A stretch of DNA of 39,794 nucleotides from Gammaproteobacteria bacterium (lineage in GTDB: Bacteria; Pseudomonadota; Gammaproteobacteria; DSM-16500). How positions within the stretch are numbered: position 1 is the first letter of the stretch; each line of letters begins with the position of its first letter. The stretch spans positions 1 to 39,794 of the forward strand of contig JAJPJH010000016.1 of the NCBI GenBank assembly GCA_021324335.1. The letters run 5' to 3'. Positions 1-8,076 of this stretch are shown piece by piece. The notes under the pieces were generated by a model. The model ran no database searches, was not told the origin of the DNA, and saw only the letters and a list, made by a program, of their open reading frames with translations. A program made the translations under genes and the position numbers.

Positions 1-234
1 CAGTAAATAAAGATAAGCTTCACGTTGGGCTATCGTTGTTTTGTAAAGAATATCGACGATGGTTTCTTTGCGGATATCATTAATATGTGAACGAGGTTGT
101 AATTTCAAATGCTTTAAATCCATTTGGTTAAGAATCGCTTGCGGCAAATGAGCGAGAAAAAATTCTCTAGCGACACGAAGGTCGGACATTGCTGTTCTCA
201 CGAAAGTATCATGAGTATGATGAATAGTAGTCAT
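1..234 (-). CDS. Rpn/YhgA-like recombination-promoting nuclease or putative transposase, N-terminal part (cut by window edge)
   Basis: A minus-strand reading frame starts at ATG 234 and runs open through base 1, giving 78 residues before the window ends. The start is preceded by AAGGA about 6 bases upstream. The N-terminus (MTTIHHTHDTFVRTAMSDL, then ARE-FF-AHLP, LQPRSHIND and ETIVDILYK) matches the start of the Rpn/YhgA family (PD-(D/E)XK superfamily, formerly putative transposases). In that family the D of the (V/A)D(I/L)LY stretch belongs to the nuclease fold. Known members are DNA nucleases that stimulate RecA-independent recombination and occur in multiple copies in host-associated bacteria. 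The catalytic C-terminal half lies outside the window, so intactness cannot be judged. It is separated by about 140 bases from the end of mnmE. Confidence 0.8.
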   Translation of the reverse strand, partial: MTTIHHTHDTFVRTAMSDLRVAREFFLAHLPQAILNQMDLKHLKLQPRSHINDIRKETIVDILYKTTIAQREAYLYLL

Positions 235-373
235 TATTTTCCTTGTGAAATGAGTTAGAGAGGGTTCACTCGTTGAAGCATGGTGCTTTGGTGGGAGAAT
301 GGCTGAGCTTTGAGGATAAATTGGCTAGTATTTCAACGCAGATAATGAGAAAAATCAATAAGATTATTTCGAT

Positions 374-1729
374 TTATTTTCCTATGCAAAAACTCGCAAA
401 AATCCTTCCAAGCAAATCATCTGCTGTAAATTCCCCAGTGATTTCACTTAATGCTAGTTGTGCAAGGCGTAAATCTTCTGCGGCTAATTCGCCGGAGTGA
501 GCAACTGTTAGTTGCTGCAAACTTGCTTGAAGATGCATATGGGCTCTTGCTAACGCGTCTAAGTGGCGACGACGCGCGAGGTAAACACCTTCGGTGTGAC
601 TTTGGAAACCGATGAGAGACTTGATATGGGTTTTGAGAAGATCAATTCCTTCGCCGGTTTTTGCTGAGAGGAAAATGGTGGTGCTTCCGTTGAGAGAGGT
701 GATAGAAGGTTGGGTGTTGGTTAAATCGATTTTGTTGTAAATGTAAATGATGGGGCGAGAAGTGAATATTTCACTCGTGTCATTCCTGTGCGGGAATGAC
801 AGAGCAGTAGAACCATCCATCACATACAACACCACATCTGCCTTCTCCATTTCTCGATACGCACGCCGAATCCCTTCTTGCTCCACCACATCTTCACTCT
901 CACGCAATCCTGCCGTATCGATAATATGCATCGGTATTCCATCAATCAGAATATAATCCCGCAACACATCTCGTGTCGTACCGGGAATATTCGTCACAAT
1001 CGCGACCTCTTTCCCGCTCAAATAATTCAACAAGCTGGATTTCCCTACATTCGGCTCACCCGCAATCACTGCCGTAATACCTTCTCGTAATAAACTTCCT
1101 TGCTTCGCTTTCGCTTGAATTGTCACTAAATCTGTTAAAATAGTTTGTAAACTCTGATGAATAACCTCATCACTTAAAAAATCAATTTCTTCATCGGTAA
1201 AATCAATCGCTGCTTCTACATACATGCGGAGATGAATCACTTTCTCAGTTAACGCCTGAATATCTTTCGAAAATTCCCCCTGCAACGAACGCAATGCTAA
1301 ACGTGCAGCTTGTTTAGAAGAAGCATCAATTAAATCAGCAATCGCTTCTGCTTGCGCTAAATCTAATTTACCATTCAGAAACGCGCGCTCTGAAAATTCA
1401 CCTGGACGTGCTAAGCGCGCCCCTAAGCTGATAATACACTGCAATACTGTATCCACTACCACCGGGCCGCCATGACCATGTAGTTCTAATACATCTTCAC
1501 CTGTAAACGAATGAGGATTAGGAAAAAAAATCGCAATGCCTTCATCCAGAATTTCACCGGAGGTATCGCGGAAAGGAAGATAGGTTGCTTGGCGTGGTGT
1601 AAGCTCTGTCCCTAACATCTCACGCATGATCGCTGTTACGCGAGGACCTGAGACACGAATCACCGCAATGCCGCCCCGCCCAGGCGCTGTGGCCTGGGCA
1701 GTGATGGTGTCATTTACGATGATGTCCAT
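374..1729 (-). CDS. mnmE: tRNA uridine-5-carboxymethylaminomethyl(34) synthesis GTPase MnmE
   Basis: A 451-residue protein of normal family length. With MnmG it modifies the wobble uridine of several tRNAs in the cytoplasm. The N-terminal tetrahydrofolate-binding domain begins [20 protein letters not shown]. The inserted G domain shows G1 GEPNVGKS (224-231), the IPGTTRD loop (248-254), G3 DTAG (271-274) and G4 NKID (332-335). The C-terminus ends in the invariant CIGK motif (448-451). Its start overlaps the end of yidC by 20 bases, so the two are probably co-translated in the rpmH-rnpA-yidD-yidC-mnmE block. Residues about 310-318, between G3 and G4, are encoded by a perfect DNA palindrome (see repeat at 778-801), which is unusual for a coding region. 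Confidence 0.97.
   Translation of the reverse strand: MDIIVNDTITAQATAPGRGGIAVIRVSGPRVTAIMREMLGTELTPRQATYLPFRDTSGEILDEGIAIFFPNPHSFTGEDVLELHGHGGPVVVDTVLQCIISLGARLARPGEFSERAFLNGKLDLAQAEAIADLIDASSKQAARLALRSLQGEFSKDIQALTEKVIHLRMYVEAAIDFTDEEIDFLSDEVIHQSLQTILTDLVTIQAKAKQGSLLREGITAVIAGEPNVGKSSLLNYLSGKEVAIVTNIPGTTRDVLRDYILIDGIPMHIIDTAGLRESEDVVEQEGIRRAYREMEKADVVLYVMDGSTALSFPHRNDTSEIFTSRPIIYIYNKIDLTNTQPSITSLNGSTTIFLSAKTGEGIDLLKTHIKSLIGFQSHTEGVYLARRRHLDALARAHMHLQASLQQLTVAHSGELAAEDLRLAQLALSEITGEFTADDLLGRIFASFCIGK
778..801. repeat. Palindromic element inside the mnmE coding region
   Basis: Two perfect 9-base arms (TGTCATTCC at 778-786 and GGAATGACA at 793-801) surround a 6-base loop. In the mnmE frame it encodes SFPHRND-like residues in the loop between G3 and G4 of the G domain. 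The sequence style (TCATTCC...GGAATGA) resembles dispersed intergenic palindromes of proteobacteria and in-frame palindromic elements such as those of Rickettsia. No second copy was seen in this window, so membership in a dispersed family is inference. Confidence 0.6.
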
Positions 1730-3419
1730 TGCCCTCTTTCTCTATGCTTTTCATGATGTACCACTGCTGTAAGAATGACAGGGTATTGTTAACAAACCAA
1801 TACAGCATCAATCCCGATGGGAAATTAGCAAACAACACTGTGAAAATCACCGGCATTAACATCATGATTTTAGCTTGCAGCGGATCCGGTGGCGGTGGAT
1901 TCAAGCGTTGTTGGATGAACATGGAAATACCCATCAAGACCGGCAGAATGTAATAAGGATCTTGTTGGGAAAGATCGTGTATCCAAAGAATAAAGGGTGC
2001 TTGGCGTAATTGTACGCTTTCGACTAACACCCAATATAAAGCGATGAAGACAGGAATTTGGATGAGAATCGGCAAACAGCCTGTCATGGGGTTTACTTTT
2101 TCTTGGCGATATAATTCTAATGTCGCTTGCGTTAATTTTTGTTTATCCTCACCAAAACGTTCTCGCAATTGTTCAATGCGCGGCTGTAACTTCTTCAGCT
2201 TACTCATGGAGCGATAGCTTTTGGCAGACAATTGATAAAATAAGAGTTTGATGATGATCGTCACTAAGACAATCGACCATCCCCAATTACCCACGACATC
2301 ATAAATTTTCTGCATCATCCAGAAAATGATGCCCGAGATAAACCAGAACCAACCGTAATCAATAGTGAGTTGGAGATGGGGTGCGGTTTTTTCTAATAAA
2401 TCGGCAATCGTTGGGCCGACGTAAAGCTTAGCACTGCTCGTGAGTGATGCACCGGGTGCCACAGTGAGTGGTTGGCTCATCATGCCAACGGTATAGAGTC
2501 CATTATTCGTCACAGTGGAATAGAAGTTAGAAACCTCTGTCTTGGGGGGAATCCAGGCGCTGATAAAATAGTGCTGAATCATCGCGACCCAGCCATCTTG
2601 TGCTGTTTGTGCAAATGGCTTGGTTTGCATGTCTTTGAAGGGTAATTTTTGGAAAGGCTTGTCTGGTGTGGAAACAGCAGCGCCGAAATAAGTCGTTAAA
2701 TTAATGACGCCCCCATGATTGGGTGGCGGTGTATTGGTACGCAAGAGTTGCGTGTACATATTTCCTGTCCAAGTCTCTTGCGACTGGTTTTGGATAGCGT
2801 AGGCGACTTGGATTTCATAGCTATTACGGGTGAAGGTAAACGTCTTAGTCACCGTTAGACCTTGCGGATTTTTCCAATTCAGATCGACGGTGACTGTGTT
2901 TTCAGCAGGATTTAGCGTATAGCTCGTTTGTGGAGAAGTATAAATAGCCTGTTCTGCGGGCGTATCTGGACCTTGTTTGCTTAACAAACCACTTTCCGCG
3001 AGGTAACGAGACTTGGGATCATCATTTAATAATAAGAAAGGCGTTTTGGAACCAAGGGATTCTGGATAGTGTAAGAGTTTCGCTTCAACCATATCACCGC
3101 CACGGGTATCAATCTTCACTTCTAGGGTATCGGTTGTCACCGTAATTAGCTGGCTAGTGGAAACAACTGGCGCAACAGGCTCAGTGGGTGCAGTCACTTG
3201 GGCAGCTGTTTGAGTAATTTGAGGTGGAACCCCGGCGGTAGAACTGGCTGGAGTTGTCTCAGGCACAAACCGGCCTTGGGGGATAGTGGAGGTTTGGGTG
3301 GTGGGCGCGGGCGATTCGGGTGGATGTTCTTTTTCCCAGGCTTGGAACAGCAGGAAACCCAATGCGACTAATACTGCATAAAGTGTGATTCGGACGTAAT
3401 CTAACATATTTTCTAACAT
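1710..3419 (-). CDS. yidC: Membrane protein insertase YidC
   Basis: A 569-residue inner-membrane insertase acting alone or with SecYEG. The N-terminus carries a transmembrane anchor ([16 protein letters not shown], about residues 13-28), then a Pro/Thr/Gln-rich linker to about residue 85 and a large periplasmic beta domain (about 90-340). The C-terminal half has the five-helix insertase core, including [15 protein letters not shown], the [20 protein letters not shown] region and the final [13 protein letters not shown] helix. Length and architecture fit gammaproteobacterial YidC. Start MLENM at 3419 is used; the second Met at 3407 is also possible. It lies 15 bases downstream of yidD and overlaps mnmE by 20 bases. 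Confidence 0.97.
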   Translation of the reverse strand: MLENMLDYVRITLYAVLVALGFLLFQAWEKEHPPESPAPTTQTSTIPQGRFVPETTPASSTAGVPPQITQTAAQVTAPTEPVAPVVSTSQLITVTTDTLEVKIDTRGGDMVEAKLLHYPESLGSKTPFLLLNDDPKSRYLAESGLLSKQGPDTPAEQAIYTSPQTSYTLNPAENTVTVDLNWKNPQGLTVTKTFTFTRNSYEIQVAYAIQNQSQETWTGNMYTQLLRTNTPPPNHGGVINLTTYFGAAVSTPDKPFQKLPFKDMQTKPFAQTAQDGWVAMIQHYFISAWIPPKTEVSNFYSTVTNNGLYTVGMMSQPLTVAPGASLTSSAKLYVGPTIADLLEKTAPHLQLTIDYGWFWFISGIIFWMMQKIYDVVGNWGWSIVLVTIIIKLLFYQLSAKSYRSMSKLKKLQPRIEQLRERFGEDKQKLTQATLELYRQEKVNPMTGCLPILIQIPVFIALYWVLVESVQLRQAPFILWIHDLSQQDPYYILPVLMGISMFIQQRLNPPPPDPLQAKIMMLMPVIFTVLFANFPSGLMLYWFVNNTLSFLQQWYIMKSIEKEGNGHHRK

Positions 3420-3434
3420 ACTCGACTTCTATAG

Positions 3435-3665
3435 TTATGGTACTGGATCCATACCGCCCGCATGCCAAGGATGGCAGCGTAAAAGACGCCTCACCGCGAG
3501 CCAGCTTCCTTTGATACAACCATGGGATTTCAAGGCTTCCATGGCATAGGTAGAACAAGAAGGTTCAAAACGACAACAATGGCCTAGCAACCCACTGATA
3601 GCCAGGCGATACACCCGAATCAAACTGATGAGGACTGCTGCAATGATTTTGCCAATGCTTGCCAT
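3435..3665 (-). CDS. yidD: Membrane protein insertion efficiency factor YidD
   Basis: A 76-residue small protein of the YidD/DUF37 family that assists YidC-dependent membrane insertion. The characteristic motifs are visible: [10 protein letters not shown], the cysteine-rich [11 protein letters not shown], and [13 protein letters not shown] at the C-terminus. An N-terminal amphipathic/hydrophobic helix ([10 protein letters not shown]) should attach it to the inner face of the membrane. The gene starts inside the end of rnpA (46-base overlap in another frame) and lies just before yidC, the standard order for this locus. Confidence 0.95.
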   Translation of the reverse strand: MASIGKIIAAVLISLIRVYRLAISGLLGHCCRFEPSCSTYAMEALKSHGCIKGSWLAVRRLLRCHPWHAGGMDPVP

Positions 3666-4024
3666 AATTTATCGAAATCGTCCCGCCATGTTCTATTTAA
3701 GGAGGTACATTCTGACCGGATTATCACCACGATATCAAGCCCTTTTAGCCCATCTTGCTGATGCCGGAAACTCTCGCGTATGACACGTCTTAGCCGATTT
3801 CTATCGGTAGCGTGTTTTACATGCTGTTTGCCGATCATGATGCCTATGCGGGCATGGGTAAGCTGATTGGGGCGGTACAACAGGGTGACGTATCGGCGGC
3901 TTAATTTGCGATGCTGATCAAAAACGGCTTTAAAATCAAACTTCTTCGCCAGCCGATACGATCGTGGAAAAGCGTGTTGACGCTTAGACGGCAAGCCTTG
4001 CCCGGCCTTTTGCACGACGCGCAC
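3620..4024 (-). CDS. rnpA: Ribonuclease P protein component RnpA
   Basis: The protein subunit of RNase P, which helps the RNA subunit process the 5' ends of tRNA precursors. The signature [13 protein letters not shown] is clear, as is the FPRSYRL start of the conserved fold and the [14 protein letters not shown] strand-helix. The longest frame from ATG 4024 gives 134 residues and overlaps the rpmH 3' end by 41 bases. The extra N-terminal residues ([10 protein letters not shown]) are not typical, and a TTG at 3994 would give a more usual length of about 124. The start is therefore uncertain. The 3' end overlaps yidD by 46 bases. Confidence 0.94.
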   Translation of the reverse strand: MRVVQKAGQGLPSKRQHAFPRSYRLAKKFDFKAVFDQHRKLSRRYVTLLYRPNQLTHARIGIMIGKQHVKHATDRNRLRRVIRESFRHQQDGLKGLDIVVIIRSECTSLNRTWRDDFDKLWQALAKSLQQSSSV

Positions 4025-4118
4025 TTAATACTCGACGGCCGTTTTTGGTGGCCATACGGGCACGGAAGCCGTGGGTTCTTTTTCGTCTTTTGACGTGGGG
4101 TTGGAATGTTCTTTTCAT
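3984..4118 (-). CDS. rpmH: Ribosomal protein bL34
   Basis: A 44-residue highly basic protein, nearly identical to the family consensus ([21 protein letters not shown], then [20 protein letters not shown]). I place the start at ATG 4118. The open frame continues upstream to 4235, but those extra residues are unlike L34 and span the promoter. A purine-rich AGGAAGC stretch lies before the start. It heads the rpmH-rnpA-yidD-yidC-mnmE block. In many gammaproteobacteria dnaA and oriC flank rpmH on the other side; here an accessory island follows instead. Confidence 0.97.
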   Translation of the reverse strand: MKRTFQPHVKRRKRTHGFRARMATKNGRRVLSARRAKGRARLAV

Positions 4119-4162
4119 AGTGTTGCTTCCTAAAAATACAGGTAGTTGGGTCAAGGGGGGAT

Positions 4163-4192
4163 ATCTTACGGAGGGGTGGGGGTGGTTGTCAA
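4163..4192 (-). promoter_or_regulatory. Probable sigma-70 promoter of rpmH
   Basis: On the minus strand TTGACA (4192-4187) is followed after 18 bases by TAAGAT (4168-4163). This places transcription start roughly 40 bases upstream of the rpmH ATG at 4118. The -35 is a perfect consensus match and the -10 matches at four of six positions. The C-rich spacer (CCACCCCCACCCC) is unusual in this AT-rich context. Confidence 0.65.
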
Positions 4193-4301
4193 ATAGGATA
4201 TAATAGCGATTTAATATTTTTTTAACATAAATCAAGGATAATTGGAGGTAGAAAATATTATTAATAGCTATTTAATATGCAACCATTATGTAGGTTAAAT
4301 T

Positions 4302-5660
4302 ATGCCCAAAATACAAATTACATTTTCCCGTGATTTTTTTAATAATGAGACCGGCGCTTATGCTAATAAAACGCTTGTTTCAGATCTAGATACAGTCGAT
4401 GCTTTAACTGCGGAATACGGTAATATTTATAATGTTAGTGTTAATTATTTCAATGAACTTAAAGAAAATACCGATACTTTTACCAAACTTCCAGACTATG
4501 ATAAAACGGAAATTAGTCGAGGTGAAAGCTATAAAGTCAATCCCGCATTATCTCTTCCAATCACATATGAAAGTTTTAAAGACTTTTTAACAGCCAATAA
4601 CATTCATAATGAGAAAGTTCAAGGATTAATACTTATAATGTTATTACAACATCGCTGGGGTTTACCCTTTGCGATTGGCGCTGGATTAAATGTATTTGCT
4701 CTTTACCTGACCGAAAGTGTATATGAATCATTAACTATAGGAACAAATGCACAAAAAACAAGTTTAACTTTTGATGAGCAAGGTAATGCTAAGTTTCATA
4801 TTATATTTCCTGTGCTTGTAGGATCGACAATGGGCCAAGATACAACAACTTCTTCCCAATGTGGTCATGCTGAAACAGATATTTATCTTAGTCCTGAAGG
4901 GAAAATTAATTTTTCCGACATTACAATGAGCATAGAAGAAAATGAAAAAAAATCATTAAAAGAAGTTAAAAATAAATTAGATGAAATGATATCGCTCTCT
5001 AATAAATTTAAGGAAAATATCCAACCCAAGCAAGAAGCACCAATCTCAAAAAAATCTACTAATCAATTTGGGAATTTTCTGCGTAATAACCCATGGAAAA
5101 TAGCCGCTCTTGCGGGCTCCGTCATTCTTGGAGGTATAGGTATTGCATTGACCTTAACAGGTATTTTTTCTCCTATCGGCCTTGCATTTACAGCTCTAAG
5201 CGCTATTGGTGTGAATTTTTCTTTAGCTGGCACGAGTTTGCTAGTAGCTAATGCTGCTATTTCTGCAAGCATTGGAGCAATAGGTGTTGGAATCGCAAAA
5301 GGTGTCTCACAAATAAGCGCTTCAAAGCCAGCTCCTACAGCTAGCATAGAACAACCTATAGTAAAGCAAAAAAAAGAGCCGCCAGTACCATTAGTAGAAG
5401 TCGGAAACATTCTAAAAAAAGATGGCGAAGAGATACATACCTACATTGTAAAGCCACGTCCATCTAATGAGCTCCTTCCGTCCAAACAAGAGAGACGTGC
5501 TAATCAATTCATTGAGGTAGTCAACCAAGTTCCAAATTTACCTAATGTAGTCAACCAAGGTCCATCTACTAGTCAACGGCCAAGTTCGACACCTACGGTA
5601 AACTCACAGCTTAGTCCTACTGACGAAGACTCTTCCGGCTATAAACCAAAACAACAATAA
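4302..5660 (+). CDS. Orphan protein with central hydrophobic hairpin, first large member of a tandem cassette
   Basis: A 452-residue protein that I do not recognise. It has a soluble N-terminal domain (1-230) with EISRGESYK, a MLLQHRWGLP segment and CGHAETDIYLSPEGKINFSDI. A short charged linker leads to a glycine/alanine-rich hydrophobic block (about 265-335, beginning NNPWKIAALAGSVILGG) long enough for two or three membrane helices. A Pro/Ser/Gln-rich hydrophilic tail follows. There is no signal peptide. It is clearly paralogous to the gene at 6193-7458: the EISRG, GHAE and RNNPWK.AAL.GSVILGG.G motifs occur in the same order. The tail contains a near-exact 18-base tandem repeat (5517 and 5547) giving VVNQ-P twice. 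Composition is AT-rich. A membrane-inserting effector or toxin-like role is inference only. Confidence 0.82.
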   Translation: MPKIQITFSRDFFNNETGAYANKTLVSDLDTVDALTAEYGNIYNVSVNYFNELKENTDTFTKLPDYDKTEISRGESYKVNPALSLPITYESFKDFLTANNIHNEKVQGLILIMLLQHRWGLPFAIGAGLNVFALYLTESVYESLTIGTNAQKTSLTFDEQGNAKFHIIFPVLVGSTMGQDTTTSSQCGHAETDIYLSPEGKINFSDITMSIEENEKKSLKEVKNKLDEMISLSNKFKENIQPKQEAPISKKSTNQFGNFLRNNPWKIAALAGSVILGGIGIALTLTGIFSPIGLAFTALSAIGVNFSLAGTSLLVANAAISASIGAIGVGIAKGVSQISASKPAPTASIEQPIVKQKKEPPVPLVEVGNILKKDGEEIHTYIVKPRPSNELLPSKQERRANQFIEVVNQVPNLPNVVNQGPSTSQRPSSTPTVNSQLSPTDEDSSGYKPKQQ

Positions 5661-5682
5661 TTATTAATAGGAGTTGATAATA

Positions 5683-6069
5683 ATGGTTAATTTTTTCGTA
5701 GAAATGCAGGAAAAAAAAATTAAAGAAGAAAAAGAAAAAAACATGTCCGAGATTCTGGAAGAAGTAGAAAATTATATAATTCAATTAGAAAAAGCAGTAA
5801 TGAAATTTGGAGAAACAATGGATGATCTAAGAACTTTATTGAATGATATAAATGCTATTGATTCTAACAGCGATCTCCGTAAGCAATGGTACAAAAAAAA
5901 CTTGCAAAATGAATTCAATGAAATCCGAAATAAAATAATGCCTTCACGAGCAATAATGGAAGAAAAAATACAAGCGCTTAAAAAGTTTTATGAAGAACAT
6001 CCTGATGTTATATCAAAACTAAGCAACCAATCCACTACTGTAACGAAGTGGCTTAAAAGTTTAAAATAA
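5683..6069 (+). CDS. Small coiled-coil partner protein, first copy
   Basis: A 128-residue lysine/glutamate-rich protein, almost entirely predicted helix and coiled coil (EILEEVENYIIQLEKAV, then KNLQNEFNEIRNKIM). It has no hydrophobic segment or signal peptide. I chose ATG 5683 because AGGAG lies 9 bases before it; a TTG at 5674 would add three residues. It starts 22 bases after the preceding large gene, so the two are probably one transcript. It is homologous to the gene at 7494-7901: VNFF near the start, a KIKE stretch, and the EKI.(A/E)LKKF C-terminal motif. The pairing with a membrane-hairpin protein suggests a chaperone, regulator or immunity partner, but no function can be assigned. Confidence 0.8.
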   Translation: MVNFFVEMQEKKIKEEKEKNMSEILEEVENYIIQLEKAVMKFGETMDDLRTLLNDINAIDSNSDLRKQWYKKNLQNEFNEIRNKIMPSRAIMEEKIQALKKFYEEHPDVISKLSNQSTTVTKWLKSLK

Positions 6070-6083
6070 TTTTTCTACTGTTA

Positions 6084-6111
6084 AATGCCCCAATTATCTC
6101 TTTGGGGCATT
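6084..6111 (+). terminator. Hairpin terminator-like structure after the first cassette
   Basis: Perfect 9-base arms AATGCCCCA (6084-6092) and TGGGGCATT (6103-6111) enclose a 10-base loop, 14 bases after the stop of the small partner gene. The following bases (AGTTTGCTTACTTATT) are only moderately T-rich, so termination efficiency is uncertain. It separates the two tandem cassettes. Confidence 0.6.
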
Positions 6112-6192
6112 AGTTTGCTTACTTATTAGGATTCTCTTAAAAAACAATGTTTATTCAACCAAATAATGTATGACATAGATCAAGGTTAATTT

Positions 6193-7458
6193 ATGCCTAA
6201 AATTAAAATTACGATTTCCAATGCTTTTATAACTCAACCTTTAGAAGAAGCAAATGATGAAATATCAGTATATAGACTTGTCATTTGGTTGAAGAGCACA
6301 AGAGAAGCAATTGTAGGGTATCTTAATAATCCACAAGAATTAGGGTCTTCAGATGAAAAGGAAATCTCTCGTGGAAATAACTATAAGTACGATAATTCTC
6401 CCGATGATAAAAATAAGCTACAATCCATTGAGGGATTTAAGAATTATTTAAAAAGCAATAATATTTCGGAAGAAAATCACAACCTCATAATAAGCATTTT
6501 ATTACAAAATAGGCTCGCTTTACCTGATGACATAGCTAATCAAGTAAATACGTTTCTGATAGAATTAGGTGGCGGTTGTGGCATTGAGTCTTCTCCACTC
6601 AAAGTATCTATAGAGAGCCGAAAAACAACTTTACTCTTTGACAAAAAAGGCGCAATTACAATTCATTCACACATACCAATAGATGCATATGACAGCACAA
6701 CAGAAGCACTTACACCAGTTGGCCATGCGGAAATCGAAATAACTGTTAGTAAAGATCAGCAAATTAAATTTAAAGATATTGAAATTGAACTCGAAGATGA
6801 CGGTCATTTGCCAGTATTTAAAATGATGAGAGGTAACTTAAACGGACTTCAGGAAAAATCTACTTATATTGTAAATTTTGTACGAAATAATCCTTGGAAA
6901 ACAGCTGCTCTCTTGGGTTCTGTTATTCTTGGAGGATTAGGAGCTATTTTGACTTTTACCGGAATCCTTTCACCTGCTGGTCTAGTACTCTCAGCTATAG
7001 GTTATACAGGGATGCACCTTTCTTTAACGGGCACTGCCTTACTTGCAACTAATCTTGCTGTTCCAAGCATTGGAGGAGCAATAGTAGGATTTTTTGCTAA
7101 TGGTGTTACGAAGCTAATCAAAAAAATTAATCCGACGGAACATTATTCAATAAAACCAACTTCCTCCCATTCCAAAGATGGTGTGTTTCGGATGGATTCC
7201 CAGCAGGTTGAATCTAGTTCTTCCTCACTTGAAAGTAATAAACCTGCTCCTTCTCTGGGTAGAGATAATAGAAACAAAAAATTAGGCGATCAGCTAGAGG
7301 AAGAAAATCAAGCTCTTAAAAACTCAAAGTTACCCTCTCGTGACGAAATAGTTCAAAGCGGGCTGGCGGATAATTCAACGCCTGATCAGGAAAATCCATT
7401 GCAGGAAAACATACGACATCACACTAATACACCACAGCAAAGGCCAAAGAAAAAATAG
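6193..7458 (+). CDS. Orphan protein with central hydrophobic hairpin, second large member of the tandem cassette
   Basis: A 421-residue paralogue of the protein at 4302-5660. It shares the start MPKIKITIS, EISRGNNYK, a SILLQNRLALP segment, VGHAEIEI with KFKDIEIE, and the hydrophobic block beginning RNNPWKTAALLGSVILGG (about 233-303). The C-terminal 110 residues are Ser/Gln/Asn-rich, hydrophilic and poorly conserved between the copies. There is no signal peptide. Conservation is strongest in the hydrophobic block and its RNNPWK entry, which implies the membrane-active part is the constrained core. The divergence between copies (many substitutions, tail unalignable by eye) indicates an old duplication with both copies kept open. 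Function is unknown. Confidence 0.82.
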   Translation: MPKIKITISNAFITQPLEEANDEISVYRLVIWLKSTREAIVGYLNNPQELGSSDEKEISRGNNYKYDNSPDDKNKLQSIEGFKNYLKSNNISEENHNLIISILLQNRLALPDDIANQVNTFLIELGGGCGIESSPLKVSIESRKTTLLFDKKGAITIHSHIPIDAYDSTTEALTPVGHAEIEITVSKDQQIKFKDIEIELEDDGHLPVFKMMRGNLNGLQEKSTYIVNFVRNNPWKTAALLGSVILGGLGAILTFTGILSPAGLVLSAIGYTGMHLSLTGTALLATNLAVPSIGGAIVGFFANGVTKLIKKINPTEHYSIKPTSSHSKDGVFRMDSQQVESSSSSLESNKPAPSLGRDNRNKKLGDQLEEENQALKNSKLPSRDEIVQSGLADNSTPDQENPLQENIRHHTNTPQQRPKKK

Positions 7459-7493
7459 CATTTAATAATTAAATAGGATAGGAGAAAATTATA

Positions 7494-7901
7494 ATGGCTA
7501 AAGAAGTTAATTTTTTCAGAAAAATGGATACAGCAAAAATTAAAGAGAAGGAAAATCGCATACTGGATGCTATTCAAAAAATAGAAAATTTTCTCTATAT
7601 TTTAGAAAAAAATCAAAAAACTTATACCAACGCTGTAAATTATTTGTGGGACTTACAGAATAGAATAAATGAAATTAATTCTAAAAAAACAATTAGCCCA
7701 TCAATGCAAGAAGAAAGAAAAAATCTACAAAAAGAACTTGCTCTCCTGCGTCAAAAGCTAAAATCTTCAGGCTCGATTATCGTCGAAAAAATAGAAGAGC
7801 TTAAAAAATTCTGTAGTGATTACCCTAAAGCTATTTCACAGGTTTCTATTCCACCCATGATAGAACTGTCTCTCAACCGCAACCCGTCCCTGAAAAAGTA
7901 G
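7494..7901 (+). CDS. Small coiled-coil partner protein, second copy
   Basis: A 135-residue helical, Lys/Glu-rich protein without hydrophobic segments, paralogous to the product of 5683-6069. Shared features are VNFF near the start, AKIKEKE, an ENFLYILEK stretch aligned with ENYIIQLEK, and VEKIEELKKF near the end. The start is ATG 7494 with TAGGAG 10 bases upstream, the same arrangement as the first copy. It follows the second large gene by 35 bases. Keeping the two-gene order in both copies argues that the products act together. Confidence 0.8.
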   Translation: MAKEVNFFRKMDTAKIKEKENRILDAIQKIENFLYILEKNQKTYTNAVNYLWDLQNRINEINSKKTISPSMQEERKNLQKELALLRQKLKSSGSIIVEKIEELKKFCSDYPKAISQVSIPPMIELSLNRNPSLKK

Positions 7902-7921
7902 AAAGGGGGTAAATAAATTTT

Positions 7922-7952
7922 GAGCTCGACAAATATCTGCTCGAGCTCTTTT
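7922..7952 (+). terminator. Rho-independent terminator after the second cassette
   Basis: Perfect arms GAGCTCGA (7922-7929) and TCGAGCTC (7941-7948) with an 11-base loop are followed by TTTT. It lies 20 bases after the stop of the second coiled-coil gene and ends the tandem cassette region. Confidence 0.75.
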
Positions 7953-8062
7953 CCCTATAATTTCCAGCATTGTTAAGATTTCTTTAAGAAATAGCGTTGT
8001 CCACCATACGCTCCCCTCAATGCCTCAAAATGAAATCGTACCCAAAGATTCCTTCAATTGTG

Positions 8063-8076
8063 AACGCATCTAAATT
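8063..8076. repeat. Left inner inverted repeat of the ISAs1 element
   Basis: AACGCATCTAAATT here is the exact reverse complement of 9261-9274. It overlaps the end of the transposase reading frame. Confidence 0.75.

Noticed and set aside
4119..4235. Open upstream extension of rpmH giving an 83-residue product
   Set aside because: The extra residues are unlike bL34 and cover the promoter; the 44-residue form from ATG 4118 fits the family exactly.
5063..5410. Minus-strand open frame antisense to the first hairpin-protein gene
   Set aside because: Shadow of the hydrophobic block of the real gene; no ribosome binding site or family similarity.
8037..8043. TCGTACC near the left IS end mirrored by GGTACGA at 9283-9289
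   Set aside because: The distances to the inner repeats differ by 12 bases, so they cannot be matching ends or a direct target duplication; probably chance.
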